DNA of 29,967 nucleotides from CAZPLZ01 sp964587525 (GCA_964587525.1 CAZPLZ010000013.1:1-29967); one strand, 5' to 3'; counted from the first letter of the stretch, positions 22,376 to 29,967 are shown. Numbers and translations are program-made. The notes: a model not told the origin generated them from the letters alone.

Positions 22376-23071
22376 ATGATAGTACGGCGGTGCCTTTCTG
22401 TTCACGCCATCGCTGGCACGTGCGGCTTGATCGCGCTGGAGTTCCTGGCCGGCTGCGCGGGGTTGCCCAAACACGAAGTCAACGTGTCAGGTGAGTTACG
22501 CGCGCATCCGGTTCGAAGCGTGTTCATCTTCGAACCGGAGTTCCCACAGAAAATTAAACGTTTCTCGCCAGATGACCTGAGAGAAATGCATCCAGAGCAT
22601 CAGCCGGCGACGGCCCGCCAGCTTCTGTCCGTGCTTAAAGCGGCCATCGGATCCAGCCTGCTGGTGGAGTCATCCTACACACCGGATGAGCATGCCCAGG
22701 TCTGGGCGAAGGCGATCACCACCGATCTTGCCAAGGGGCGCGTGCCTCTGAAAGTGAAACCGCATGACCTGCCCGTGGAATCCGTCCTGCTCCTGGGCGT
22801 GATGCGCTATGGCCGGGAGTTGGATCAAATCCAGATCAAGCCCCTGCCGTTTTTACCCTGGGTGAAAACCTATGCCATCGGCAAGGTGAAATGGGAATAT
22901 GTCTGCGACCTGCAAGCTATCCTGGTGAACCCGCGGGAAGGCACGGTGCTGTTTGACGTCCGCCACGAAGCGCGCACCGCCTCTCCGAACAAGGACCCGC
23001 AGTTGATGGAGCAGATGGCCAGGGAGGTCGCTGGGGTCCTAGCCAGCGCTTTTCCTACGCCACCTCTATAA
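22376..23071 (+). CDS. Putative lipoprotein of unknown function
   Basis: About 231 residues with a lipoprotein signal: a hydrophobic stretch (IAGTCGLIALEF) then the lipobox LAGC, so a lipid-anchored cysteine near residue 27. The mature region has mixed alpha/beta character with no family I recognise. The layout resembles GNA1162/DUF799-like or YajG-like lipoproteins only loosely. ATG 22376 and GTG 22373 are both possible after AGGA at 22363. It is the only plus-strand gene in the surface region. It diverges from the barrel-only gene and converges on the frameshifted adhesin-like gene with a 41-nt gap. Confidence 0.72.
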   Translation: MIVRRCLSVHAIAGTCGLIALEFLAGCAGLPKHEVNVSGELRAHPVRSVFIFEPEFPQKIKRFSPDDLREMHPEHQPATARQLLSVLKAAIGSSLLVESSYTPDEHAQVWAKAITTDLAKGRVPLKVKPHDLPVESVLLLGVMRYGRELDQIQIKPLPFLPWVKTYAIGKVKWEYVCDLQAILVNPREGTVLFDVRHEARTASPNKDPQLMEQMAREVAGVLASAFPTPPL

Positions 23072-23112
23072 ATTCAATACCTACCAAACAACCACACGCG
23101 GGTCCAGGAACC

Positions 23113-24633
23113 CTATAACGGACAATCCACGGTGAAGTTCCACGCAGTTCCAGATCCACCTGCGCAATTGGGTGTCACCGTCACGATAATCTCCGTGGAC
23201 GTCCCGGAGTACGAGAGCGATTGCGTGCCAGAGCAGCCGCAGCAGCCTGTGTCAAAAAGGACGCTGCCTTCATAGGAAACGACCATTCGATCCTGCTGAG
23301 TAAAGGTTTCATAGATGAAGGAGAACGTACCCGAAGTCTGCCCCATTTCAATGGTGCGGATCTCCGGTGTGTCCGCCCCGGCTACCTGCAGGCTGCTACA
23401 GGGGGCAGTCGGCTTCAGGTCAAAGGTGGCCGTGACGGATTTGTCCGCATCCATGGTGACGGAACAGGAACCTGTTCCCGCACACGCCCCGGACCAGCCA
23501 GTGAAGTCAGAGTCGGCATCCGGGGTCGCTGTCAAGGTCACCACCGTGCCCTCGGCGTAAGTAGATCCAGGGGGATTCAAAGTCACGGCCCCACTTCCTG
23601 TCCCTGCGTAGGTCACCGTCAGATCAAAGCTGGGATCCACCCTCACCGAAGTTGTGTCACAAGAGGTTGCGCCAACCAGATCCACGACACAGACGCCGAA
23701 CGTGTATGTCCCTTTCTTGGCGGGCGTGCCGGATAAGTACCCATTTAAGCCCACACCCATGCCTAAAGGAGGAGCTCCTGTTGCAAAAGAATCTGACACA
23801 AAGTAGTAAGGAGGCGTTCCCAACGCGGCTTGGGCCACCTGCACCGAACAAAATATCTTCTCTATACATGCTCCTGTGGTAATCGGGATAAGCGTCGGTG
23901 GCGGCAGGACAATCGTGACGTACAACACGAGATCCTGCTGCTGCCCTAGCGCATCCGTGACCGTAACGGTAAAGGGAGCCTCGATGCTCATCCCGCCCAC
24001 GATCGGGGGCGTCCCGGCAATGACCCCGTTTGCCCCCAGCGACAACCAGGCAGGCAGGACTGACCCAGCTTTGAGGGCCCACGTGTACGGAGGTGTTCCT
24101 CCTGTCACGGACAAGGTGGCCGAGCCGAATTGACCTTCAAGCCAGGCCGGCAAAACCGTTGTGGTGGTGTAGAACAGTCCGGCGCCATTGATGCCCACCG
24201 GTACGGCTTGAAGAGGAATCTTAGCCTGAGTCAGATTGGTCTGGTTATTGACGGAGGCAACAAAGGTATCAAGGGCCGTCTGCAGATCTGCCGTCCCCGC
24301 TGAGGCAGGCAGCGCAATCGAGCCCCCGGAAATGACTGGGACCGTAATAGCGGTCGCACCACTCATCCCATCCAGCGTTCCATCCGTCATATCACTCGCC
24401 AGCGCAGCGCCAAGATCTATGGTCCGGACATTCAAGGTCTGGGCCTCCTGCGCGATCCCCGCAAGCACCAGCCCGTAGCTCCGCTGCTCCCGGAGAGAGG
24501 TCGCCACCTGCGCAGCGTCGTTGGCAGCTACAGGGAGCGTTCCCAAAATGTCGGCCAGATTATACTGCTGCGCCACCCCGATATTGGCCGAATTCACCGC
24601 CGCCGCCATGGGCGTCCCAGTAGCAGCCGCCAA
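23113..24633 (-). pseudogene. C-terminal part of a frameshifted secreted multidomain (adhesin-like) protein
   Basis: About 506 residues. An Ala-rich helical domain (VAQQYNLADILGTLPVAAND) comes first. Two putative Ig-like (He_PIG type) domains follow, with GGTPPYTWALKAGSVLPAWL through GVIAGTPPIVG and then LNGYLSGTPAKKGTYTF. An InlB B-repeat-like unit (YAEGTVVTLTATPDADSDFT, GWSGACAGTGSCSVTM) and a Cys-containing C-terminal domain ending FTVDCPL complete it. It lacks a start and signal peptide; TTG 24633 is only a nominal start. The frame continues from the 24560-25126 fragment if one base is removed near 24637-24639. Repeat types like these occur in surface-exposed or secreted adhesion proteins. 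Confidence 0.75.
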
Positions 24634-25126
24634 ACTCCCGCGCCCGGGCTGCCGCCATATGGGTGAGCAACGTCAGGGTGGCCCGGGTGGTTCCAGCAGG
24701 TAACACCGCACTCACGGCATCAGCGCTCGTCAGAAGCACGGTGGCCCCGCTCACCTCATCCACATACGAGCCTCCCGCTGCCTCCCCTAGAAACGGACTC
24801 GTCGTGGGGGCAGGGATCAACCAAAGGGCAAATGTTCCGTCCGTCTCCGTGGTCGTGGTCCCCAGCATGGCGCCCTTGGTCCCATCGGCCTTCAACTCAT
24901 AGAACGTCACCGTGGCCCCGCTCACCGGACCCTTCACCACGCTGCCCGTCACCTTGAGGGCCTGACTTTGTGCCACCTGCTTCTTCACTTCCCTGTCGAC
25001 TTCTTTCACTCTCTTTTTGACAGCGCCGGTCATCCCAAGATTAAACCCGGCGCACACTGCGCCAGCGATGAACACCCCGGCAATGGCTAAATAAAGCGTT
25101 CTTCTTGTCTTATGAGCCAGCATCAT
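24560..25126 (-). pseudogene. N-terminal part of the frameshifted secreted multidomain protein
   Basis: ATG 25126 with GAGGAT 8 nt upstream. Signal peptide or anchor (TLYLAIAGVFIAGAVCAGF), charged helix (VKKRVKEVDREVKKQVAQSQ), then a carboxypeptidase-regulatory/Ig-like fold (ALKVTGSVVKGPVSGATVTF and TTTETDGTFALW). Reading continues through LTLLTHMAAARAR near 24640 and then switches to unrelated residues that end at 24560. Deleting one base in the CCC/GGG runs at 24637-24648 restores a reading into SLAAATGTPMAAAV of the downstream frame, so the two pieces were one gene of about 670 codons. It may be a true mutation, phase variation or an assembly error. Confidence 0.75.
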
Positions 25127-25148
25127 ATGTGGGTATCCTCTATGGGCA

Positions 25149-25634
25149 TCAGAAGTAATAATTGATCCCGAAATTGACCACGAATTCGATCCCCCTCCCC
25201 GAAACGTCATTGTCATTGTCTGACAAGCCAATCAAGGCCGGCCCGAAATCCAACTGGATAGACACTTGTTTCTGCCAGACAAAATATTCCCCGCCCCCAA
25301 GCACCTCCAGGGCATAGCCGGACCCCCTGCTGATATCGCCTTTGAAGCTGACATAATCCGCCTCGACGCCGACATAAGGGAGAACTTGCGTGACCGGGCC
25401 GAAGTACCGGCTCACCCTCAGGCCGGCGACGAAGATATCTTTCTCGAACTGTCCTCTGACTTCTCCTGAATAGTGTTCACTGAAGAAATATCTCAGCCCG
25501 AACCCTGGAATGTTCAGCCCAACGCCAAGTGTTCCCTGAGCAAATCCTCCATCAGTCACAGCGCCAGACACTGGGCCATTCAAAGCGGCATATGCAAGGA
25601 TGAAGAGCGCCAATACTTTCGCTTTGCTTCGCAT
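25149..25634 (-). CDS. Small outer-membrane beta-barrel protein
   Basis: 161 residues: signal peptide (KVLALFILAYAALNGPVSGA), then amphipathic strands (VGLNIPGFGLRYFF, YVGVEADYVSF, YALEVLGGGEYFVW) ending FGINYYF with the BAM-type terminal Phe. The size suits an 8-stranded barrel. No family name can be given. It lies 22 nt upstream of the adhesin-like gene on the same strand, so the two may share a transcript. Confidence 0.72.
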   Translation of the reverse strand: MRSKAKVLALFILAYAALNGPVSGAVTDGGFAQGTLGVGLNIPGFGLRYFFSEHYSGEVRGQFEKDIFVAGLRVSRYFGPVTQVLPYVGVEADYVSFKGDISRGSGYALEVLGGGEYFVWQKQVSIQLDFGPALIGLSDNDNDVSGRGIEFVVNFGINYYF

Positions 25635-25664
25635 GATGGTGTTAGAACTAATCGGGGAGTGGGT

Positions 25665-26195
25665 TTAGATCAAGCCAATGCCGATGAGGGCGATCCTTGG
25701 CGTTACGTTAGGAAGGGAAGGGACGGCAGGGGCAATTTCATTTCTGAAATCCCCAGCCCGTACGGCCAATAAGATACCTAGCGATGCTTTGCCTAACTGC
25801 AGGACATCCACCCTGCCGTGCATGTCAAGCGCCGGAAAGAAATCAGTATCGGCAGGTGGCCCTGGATTGAAAACGGCAACCTGACCTACCCCCATCCCGA
25901 TTGCCACCCCTTGCGCGACCTTGCGCTCCACAAAAAAACTGATGGAGGTCATGCGAAGTAAGCCACCTCCCACCGGGGTCCGGCCACGCTCGACCATGAT
26001 CCCCATGGAGATGCCTTCGCCCACCCCCCACCCAGCCATGAGGAGTTCCCCACGCATCATGTGAGTGGATCCGGGACCAATGACCCCCAGCGTGGTCGCG
26101 CCCACTATCAACGTGGTGCCCGAAGCCTTCGGACACCACGGGCCCACCACGAAGGCTCCAACAATTATTCCCGAACACAACAATGATCGCATCAT
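25665..26195 (-). CDS. Small secreted protein, possible outer-membrane protein
   Basis: About 176 residues from ATG 26195. The N-terminus (MRSLLCSGIIVGAFVVGPWCPKASG) reads as a signal peptide, which is why I reject the longer start at 26252; Shine-Dalgarno support is weak for either. The mature part is glycine-rich with beta-like segments (GELLMAGWGVGEGISMGIMV, VAIGMGVGQVAVF) and ends IALIGIGLI without the terminal Phe. No recognisable family. It lies 30 nt upstream of the 25149-25634 gene on the same strand. Confidence 0.6.
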   Translation of the reverse strand: MMRSLLCSGIIVGAFVVGPWCPKASGTTLIVGATTLGVIGPGSTHMMRGELLMAGWGVGEGISMGIMVERGRTPVGGGLLRMTSISFFVERKVAQGVAIGMGVGQVAVFNPGPPADTDFFPALDMHGRVDVLQLGKASLGILLAVRAGDFRNEIAPAVPSLPNVTPRIALIGIGLI

Positions 26196-26284
26196 GAAGC
26201 CAGGAAAACCCTCTCCCCTGTTATCTGGCATCGAGGGCTTCCCAAAAACCATGCCTAATGACCTATCTACCTAAGCTTTTGATC

Positions 26285-26791
26285 TTAGAACTCAATCTGA
26301 ACCGAGAGTATCAGGTTCACCCCATCTGCACCCACAAATTCCCCTGCTGTAGAATCAAGGTTAACACTGGAAAACCGCGCAGAGGCGGTTGCCCGAAGGG
26401 CCCCTGAAACCTGCTCCCCGGAGCCGGAAATAATGTCCACAACCCCGAAGATATCGGTCAGCGTGTCGGTGTCACTCTCAGACTCAGCCGACCCTAATCT
26501 CAAACCAACACTGACATTCTTCACCACACCCTTGGTGATTTGGACTGCAGAAACGATCAGTGTTCCCTCCTGGGATGCATCAACACCGGAGTACTCGCTC
26601 TGCTCGGAGTAAATCCCAAATGAGATGTCGTTGTCAAGATTCCAACTTACCGCAAAGTTCTGGCCGTTCTCGGTCGTGAACCCTGCTGCAGAGGGTCTGT
26701 AGAAATTTGTGCCGAAGTCAAACGCGACACTACCAGCCATAGCCGGTCCGGCCAGCGACATTGCAGCTATATATGCGAAAAGCTTCCTCAT
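26285..26791 (-). CDS. Small outer-membrane barrel-like protein, paralogue 1
   Basis: 168 residues from ATG 26791, with AGGAGG about 10 nt upstream; a longer start at 26818 would precede the signal peptide. Signal peptide KLFAYIAAMSLAGPAMAG, then strands FAVSWNLDNDISFGIYSEQS, VSVGLRLGSAE and LILSVQIEF with a terminal Phe. FAVSWNLDNDISFGIY matches FTLSWKVSDDFTVGVF in the adjacent 26835-27536 product, so the pair arose by tandem duplication. Function unknown. Confidence 0.72.
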   Translation of the reverse strand: MRKLFAYIAAMSLAGPAMAGSVAFDFGTNFYRPSAAGFTTENGQNFAVSWNLDNDISFGIYSEQSEYSGVDASQEGTLIVSAVQITKGVVKNVSVGLRLGSAESESDTDTLTDIFGVVDIISGSGEQVSGALRATASARFSSVNLDSTAGEFVGADGVNLILSVQIEF

Positions 26792-26834
26792 GTGTTTGCT
26801 TCCTCCTGTGTTTGACAATGTTTGAGTAATTGCA

Positions 26835-27536
26835 TTAGAACCAGAGACCCACCGCCACCGTGATTGCCAGGTTCGTGTAGTTCGTCACGGCATCAATGTC
26901 TGTAGGTGTGGTTTTATTCGATTCCTGGCTCCCAAACACAAGTGTGTCCGACAGATCCACGAATCGCAGGGCAGCATTCACGGTGATTTCGGTCGTCACC
27001 GTCTTGCTCTCGGCGCGAATCAGGCTCGCCTTTCCAACGGCACCGAGAAGGGCCGCTGTAGCCCCACCAAACGCCTGGCCTGCACCAAACCTCGCATCCG
27101 GACTCGCCGTACTAAAACCAGTTCCATCGCTGTTAGTGTAGGTATAGGAGCCTGCACCTAACGTCATCGCACCCACCTCAAGTCCTGCCGATAGCATTGA
27201 CAGTGCGGGTATGCTGGCCAAGATCCGGATGCCACTCACAGAAGTGGTCCCTGTGACTGCGAGTTTGTGGCCAATGGTCGGCGAGACAGTATTGTTGGTG
27301 TACTCACGCTCTCCACGATACTGGCCATCGCCGCGGAACACGCCAACGGTGAAATCATCGGACACTTTCCAGGAGAGCGTAAACTCCTGATTACTCAACC
27401 GTATATCAAAGTCGCCGAACGGGATGGTGGGAACCCAGCCCCATTCCAATCCAATCGCCGCTGCTCGGGCTTCATTGCCACCTGCCACAGCAAGAGCAAA
27501 CACTGTGCCGAGCAGCATCTTCGCTGCTTTATGCAT
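26835..27536 (-). CDS. Small outer-membrane barrel-like protein, paralogue 2
   Basis: 233 residues: signal peptide (KMLLGTVFALAVAGGNEARA), then FTLSWKVSDDFTVGVFRGDG, an Ala/Gly-rich central part (GAGQAFGGATAALLGAVGKA) and a final strand LAITVAVGLWF with a terminal aromatic. ATG 27536 has strong Shine-Dalgarno candidates (AGGAGG and AGGAG). It is related to the downstream gene at 26285-26791, with an extra central segment. It is probably the first gene of the run down to 23113, as a 185-bp non-coding stretch precedes it. Confidence 0.75.
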   Translation of the reverse strand: MHKAAKMLLGTVFALAVAGGNEARAAAIGLEWGWVPTIPFGDFDIRLSNQEFTLSWKVSDDFTVGVFRGDGQYRGEREYTNNTVSPTIGHKLAVTGTTSVSGIRILASIPALSMLSAGLEVGAMTLGAGSYTYTNSDGTGFSTASPDARFGAGQAFGGATAALLGAVGKASLIRAESKTVTTEITVNAALRFVDLSDTLVFGSQESNKTTPTDIDAVTNYTNLAITVAVGLWF

Positions 27537-27592
27537 CTCCTAACCTCCTTTGGATAGACTAACCTTAATTTTGACCTTTACAGCTTAAAAAC

Positions 27593-27625
27593 TCGTAAGA
27601 CACATCACAATGCTGATTCGTAAGA
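27593..27625 (-). promoter_or_regulatory. Pair of TCTTACGA direct repeats upstream of the barrel genes
   Basis: TCTTACGA occurs twice on the minus strand (27625-27618 and 27600-27593), 25 bp start to start, within the 185-bp gap before the 27536 start. This could be a regulator binding pair. Nothing else recognisable is seen in 27537-27721. Confidence 0.25.
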
Positions 27626-27721
27626 ACGTAGATGAAGGGAACCCGTTTGTCAAGTTCCACGCTCGCCCTATGATCCATGCGTTGAGCACGACATGCCTTC
27701 CTTAGTAGCCGTCAGAGATGG

Positions 27722-28915
27722 TCAGAACGCGGTTGATGAGAGGTCTCTCACGCTCAGATGGGCAGGCTCTGGACCCAGCAGGAGCACTCGGGAGCCCCAC
27801 TCCGGAGCCAGCGCCGCCACCTTGCCATTCAGCGGGCTCAATATCAATTCGGCCGGCGCCGCAAGCCCAAGCTCGCGCAATTGGTAGCGTTCCCACTTCT
27901 GCCCAGGCTGGTAAGAAGCAATGGCTGGGATCTCCCGGCTGTCGGTATTGATGAGGCTCACCCAGACCATATTCCCGGCGCCGGCCACGCGAGCATACCG
28001 CAGCCGCGAGAGGCCTTCGACATACGCCGCCGGAACCGGCTGGAACTTCTGCCCGTCATACCGGTAGATCCGCCCCGGGGTGGATATCCAGATACAACCC
28101 TGTCCCACCGCGACGTCCTGGATACGCAGGATCGCCTTTGAAAAAAGCGTATCCATGCCGAGAAACTTGAGCACATCCGTGGCTTGGCCATGCGGCCGGC
28201 CGTAGTGCTTCCAGGCCCCGTCCCCAAGATCGTAGCGGGTTAGCCCGTCCACCGTGACGAACCAGACCTGGTCTCCGGGAAGGCCAGCGCCTTCTAGCTC
28301 CGCAACGATCCGGTCAATCGTGTCGTACGGCAGGGCGGAATTGCCGGTGTCGTAGTTGGTCGCTCCCAGCGCCGTGAGCCTGGTTACACCCAGCTTTGAT
28401 TTGGCGTACTCAAGCCAGAGACCACCACGGGCATCCAGCACCATTCTCCTAATCTTCCCGCTGCGTAGCGCGCTGTTGGCCGGACCCCGGTGCGCCCACG
28501 TGTCACCCTGCCTCAAGCTCACACCGAGATCCAGCGCTTGGTCGTAGGAAAACGCGTACGTATCTGCCCCGAGGCTGACAACTTGCGCCACACGATTGTC
28601 CAGCAAGCCATCCTGGGTCGTCAGGGTGCGCGCGGGTGCCGGCCGCAGCCGGGTGGCCCCGGCGCGGGCCCGCGTGGCATAGGTCACCCAGAGTTCGCCA
28701 GTGGCCGTATCCGTCAGGGCGAGGGCGCGCAGCTCATTAGATTCAAGCCCATCTCCGCGCGAGCCCTCCCTCCAGGCCGATCCCTCCTGCCGGAACAGGC
28801 CGGCCTTCGTGAGCGCCACCCAGCCTCCCTGAGCTGGAAGCACCACCGGAACTCGCTGGGAAGCACAGGCGCCAAGCAAAAGCACCAGCGGAAGCAGGAC
28901 CAAACGAGCTCTCAT
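27722..28915 (-). CDS. Lipoprotein with beta-propeller-like repeats
   Basis: 397 residues from ATG 28915: a basic n-region, hydrophobic stretch LVLLPLVLLL and lipobox GAC, so lipidated Cys at about residue 17. The mature part repeats units of the kind TGELWVTYA, GGLWLEYA, DQVWFVTVDGLTRYD, GCIWISTPGRIYRYDG and NMVWVSLINTD. The spacing is that of two-component-regulator propeller/sensor repeats (GxLWxxTxxGLxRYD). Probably an envelope-anchored binding propeller. A frame extension to 28954 is possible but would put residues before the signal. A GC palindrome (28921-28934) sits just before the start. Confidence 0.75.
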   Translation of the reverse strand: MRARLVLLPLVLLLGACASQRVPVVLPAQGGWVALTKAGLFRQEGSAWREGSRGDGLESNELRALALTDTATGELWVTYATRARAGATRLRPAPARTLTTQDGLLDNRVAQVVSLGADTYAFSYDQALDLGVSLRQGDTWAHRGPANSALRSGKIRRMVLDARGGLWLEYAKSKLGVTRLTALGATNYDTGNSALPYDTIDRIVAELEGAGLPGDQVWFVTVDGLTRYDLGDGAWKHYGRPHGQATDVLKFLGMDTLFSKAILRIQDVAVGQGCIWISTPGRIYRYDGQKFQPVPAAYVEGLSRLRYARVAGAGNMVWVSLINTDSREIPAIASYQPGQKWERYQLRELGLAAPAELILSPLNGKVAALAPEWGSRVLLLGPEPAHLSVRDLSSTAF

Positions 28916-28920
28916 CTCAC

Positions 28921-28934
28921 CCCCCGCGCGGGGG
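28921..28934. repeat. Perfect 14-bp GC palindrome before the propeller lipoprotein start
   Basis: CCCCCGCGCGGGGG, 5 nt upstream of ATG 28915 on the minus strand. It could fold over the GGGGGTGAG ribosome-binding stretch. The palindrome is seen; the effect is inference. Confidence 0.4.
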
Positions 28935-29007
28935 AGGCCACACACTGGGATCAATCGGGCGGCAGGTTTATACAGGGGAGGGTCTTCACCGAAATGCTTT
29001 AGGATTA

Positions 29008-29238
29008 TTAAACGTGTCCAAAAATTTTCAGATAATTGTCGTGGCTGATTCCAAGTACGCGCAAATTATTGCGAATGATAAAAACAGGTAGCGCCTTATC
29101 CCTAGGGATTACGATTGGCCGCAAAAGACCTTTTTTCCAATAAATTCGGTGGTCGCCTTCTTCCCGCTTAAATGTGCAGCCTATAGTCAACAAAAATCTT
29201 TCAAATTTCTTCCAATGAACCGGGGTAATTCTTGGCAT
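29008..29238 (-). CDS. hicA: HicA-family mRNA interferase toxin
   Basis: 76 residues with the small dsRBD-like HicA fold. KKFERFLLTIGCTFKREEGD then HRIYW holds the catalytic histidine of the G-[SD]-H motif, and PIVIPRDKALPVFIIRNNLR then LGISHDNY matches the family C-terminus. The toxin would cleave mRNA in the cytoplasm and be neutralised by the HicB protein encoded 18 nt upstream. Base composition is clearly AT-richer than the rest of the window. No Shine-Dalgarno is visible, so translation may depend on the upstream gene. Confidence 0.88.
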   Translation of the reverse strand: MPRITPVHWKKFERFLLTIGCTFKREEGDHRIYWKKGLLRPIVIPRDKALPVFIIRNNLRVLGISHDNYLKIFGHV

Positions 29239-29256
29239 ACAAGAAAAAGGTTGCTG

Positions 29257-29547
29257 TTAAACAGCAACTGGGACTCGGATCTTTTGAGAGGTGTTTTCAA
29301 CAACCCTTGGCGGGTTCCACTCTTTGTGAATCCTTCTCCAACCGAGATTTCGTAGGACTTCTTCCATATTTCCAGAAACAATCAGCTCGTCAAAAAAGAC
29401 TTTAGTGATTTCTTCAAATTTTCTCTTTACATCTTTTGGACTCTTGCCAGAAGTAGATAAATCAAGCGCCGGGCTATAGGCGATATAGCGTTTACCTTCT
29501 TTCAAAACAGAAACCGAAAGTCTTAAATCTTTAACGTTTTTATGCAT
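29257..29547 (-). CDS. hicB: HicB-family antitoxin
   Basis: 96 residues with the partial RNase H-like HicB fold: LRLSVSVLKEGKRYIAYSPA, then LDLSTSGKSPKDVKRKFEE. The C-terminal part (MEEVLRNLGWRRI and WNPPRVVENTSQKIRVPV) has no obvious ribbon-helix-helix or helix-turn-helix, so autoregulation is uncertain. It lies upstream of hicA, the reverse of the classical hicA-hicB order. It is AT-rich like its partner, which suggests horizontal arrival of the pair. Confidence 0.82.
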   Translation of the reverse strand: MHKNVKDLRLSVSVLKEGKRYIAYSPALDLSTSGKSPKDVKRKFEEITKVFFDELIVSGNMEEVLRNLGWRRIHKEWNPPRVVENTSQKIRVPVAV

Positions 29548-29644
29548 ACAAGTTTACAATAACAAATCTATGGCAATCGTCAACATCAACGAGGCATAGG
29601 GCGAACTTGGAGGCAATTGCTTGCCAAGATCAGGTTACCGGGAG

Positions 29645-29779
29645 TTACGTTTTGCCGTGGGCTCTAGTTTTTGGGTGTGACTTCCGCCGGCTGAGGTAGT
29701 CCCATAACACGTTGGCGCTGAAACCTATGACCACAACTACTCCTGTGATGATGTAAAATTCAGGCGGCACGTCTATCAT
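29645..29779 (-). CDS. 44-residue membrane protein
   Basis: Short gene: ATG 29779, TAA 29645. The product begins MIDVPPEFYIITGVVVVIGF and continues SANVLWDYLSRRKSHP before a basic tail. That is one membrane helix (about residues 9-24) with the positive charges after it, so N-out/C-in by the positive-inside rule. GGGAGGAAG stands 2 nt before the ATG, slightly close, and the start overlaps the upstream stop as ATGA. No family recognised; a holin-like or small regulatory membrane protein is possible. Confidence 0.6.
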   Translation of the reverse strand: MIDVPPEFYIITGVVVVIGFSANVLWDYLSRRKSHPKTRAHGKT

Positions 29780-29967
29780 CGCTTCCTCCCTTTTTGTGTC
29801 CGCTCAATCCATATCGCCCAAGCTACCAATATCACCGTAACAATTATACCCCCACCACGTTCCCACACGTCGTGAGTCTTATCAGAGGCTGTGACAGCAA
29901 ACTCTACCACGGCGGCACCCGTGAGGAAGCCAGCCAATCGTTTCCGCTGATCCCTGTTCAGCGCCAT
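29776..29967 (-). CDS. 63-residue membrane protein at the window edge
   Basis: Starts at the last bases of the window (ATG 29967); the MALNRDQRKRLAGF beginning looks like a natural N-terminus, though upstream extension cannot be excluded. One weakly hydrophobic stretch (GFLTGAAVVEFAVTA) and one clear membrane helix (GGGIIVTVILVAWAIWI) are followed by a basic end (ERTQKGRKR). It is coupled by ATGA overlap to the 44-residue membrane-protein gene. The two-gene arrangement resembles phage lysis-type pairs, but no phage gene is nearby and no family is recognised. Confidence 0.6.
   Translation of the reverse strand: MALNRDQRKRLAGFLTGAAVVEFAVTASDKTHDVWERGGGIIVTVILVAWAIWIERTQKGRKR

Noticed and set aside
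22414..22420. TGGCACG as the -24 element of a sigma-54 promoter (also 4089-4095)
   Set aside because: No GC at the right distance for the -12 element, and both lie inside coding sequence.
29607..29629. Hairpin around GGCAATTGCTTGCC as a terminator for the small membrane genes
   Set aside because: Stem is short with a bulge and there is no T-run on the minus strand.
1..29967. CRISPR arrays, tRNA or rRNA genes
   Set aside because: No regularly spaced short repeats, no cloverleaf-like conserved stretches and no rRNA-like sequence were seen. This was by eye, so a covariance-model search could still find a tRNA.

Overview
The window comes from a GC-rich Gram-negative (two-membrane) bacterium. 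The signs are a complete Rod (elongasome) gene set, many signal-peptide proteins ending in aromatic residues as outer-membrane barrels do, lipoproteins with lipoboxes, and an NtrC-type sigma-54 activator. The order mreB-mreC-mreD-mrdA-rodA-rng, a K+-independent-type H+-pyrophosphatase, and DUF1015 and DUF1844 genes would fit Nitrospirota, NC10 or a deltaproteobacterial-type lineage. This placement is inference; no rRNA or tRNA gene is visible to test it.

Bases 1-11171 are core genome. The 3' part of a glycerol-3-phosphate dehydrogenase gene (+) converges on a tight minus-strand operon: mreB, mreC, mreD, mrdA (PBP2), rodA and rng (RNase G/E). Stop/start overlaps and gaps of 6-16 nt suggest co-translation. 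Upstream on the same strand lies a second pair, hppA followed by a Gfo/Idh/MocA oxidoreductase whose Shine-Dalgarno overlaps the hppA stop.

Bases 11172-17931 run on the plus strand. A DUF1015 gene is followed by a compact unit in which a small DUF559-type endonuclease frame is enclosed by two inverted copies of a GC-rich palindromic repeat. Next come four tightly packed genes: a large membrane/TPR protein resembling GT-C glycosyltransferases, a DUF1844 protein, a membrane histidine kinase and its NtrC-family regulator. A third copy of the repeat forms the end of the glycerol-3-phosphate dehydrogenase gene at 869-910.

Bases 17945-28915 are an accessory cell-surface region, nearly all on the minus strand. 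It holds a TPR + beta-barrel fusion protein, a TPR-only relative and a barrel-only relative. It also holds several unrelated small barrel candidates, a frameshifted secreted multidomain protein with Ig-like and InlB-type repeats, and two lipoproteins. A 111-bp intergenic block and a longer TPR-coding segment are duplicated here. An MNT-HEPN toxin-antitoxin pair lies between the copies.

Bases 29008-29967 are AT-richer. They hold a hicB-hicA toxin-antitoxin pair and two overlapping small membrane-protein genes, one of only 44 codons. The strongest candidate for something new is the DUF559 frame bracketed by inverted palindromic repeats (12453-12901). The TPR/barrel domain shuffling with a toxin-antitoxin module between the copies comes second.
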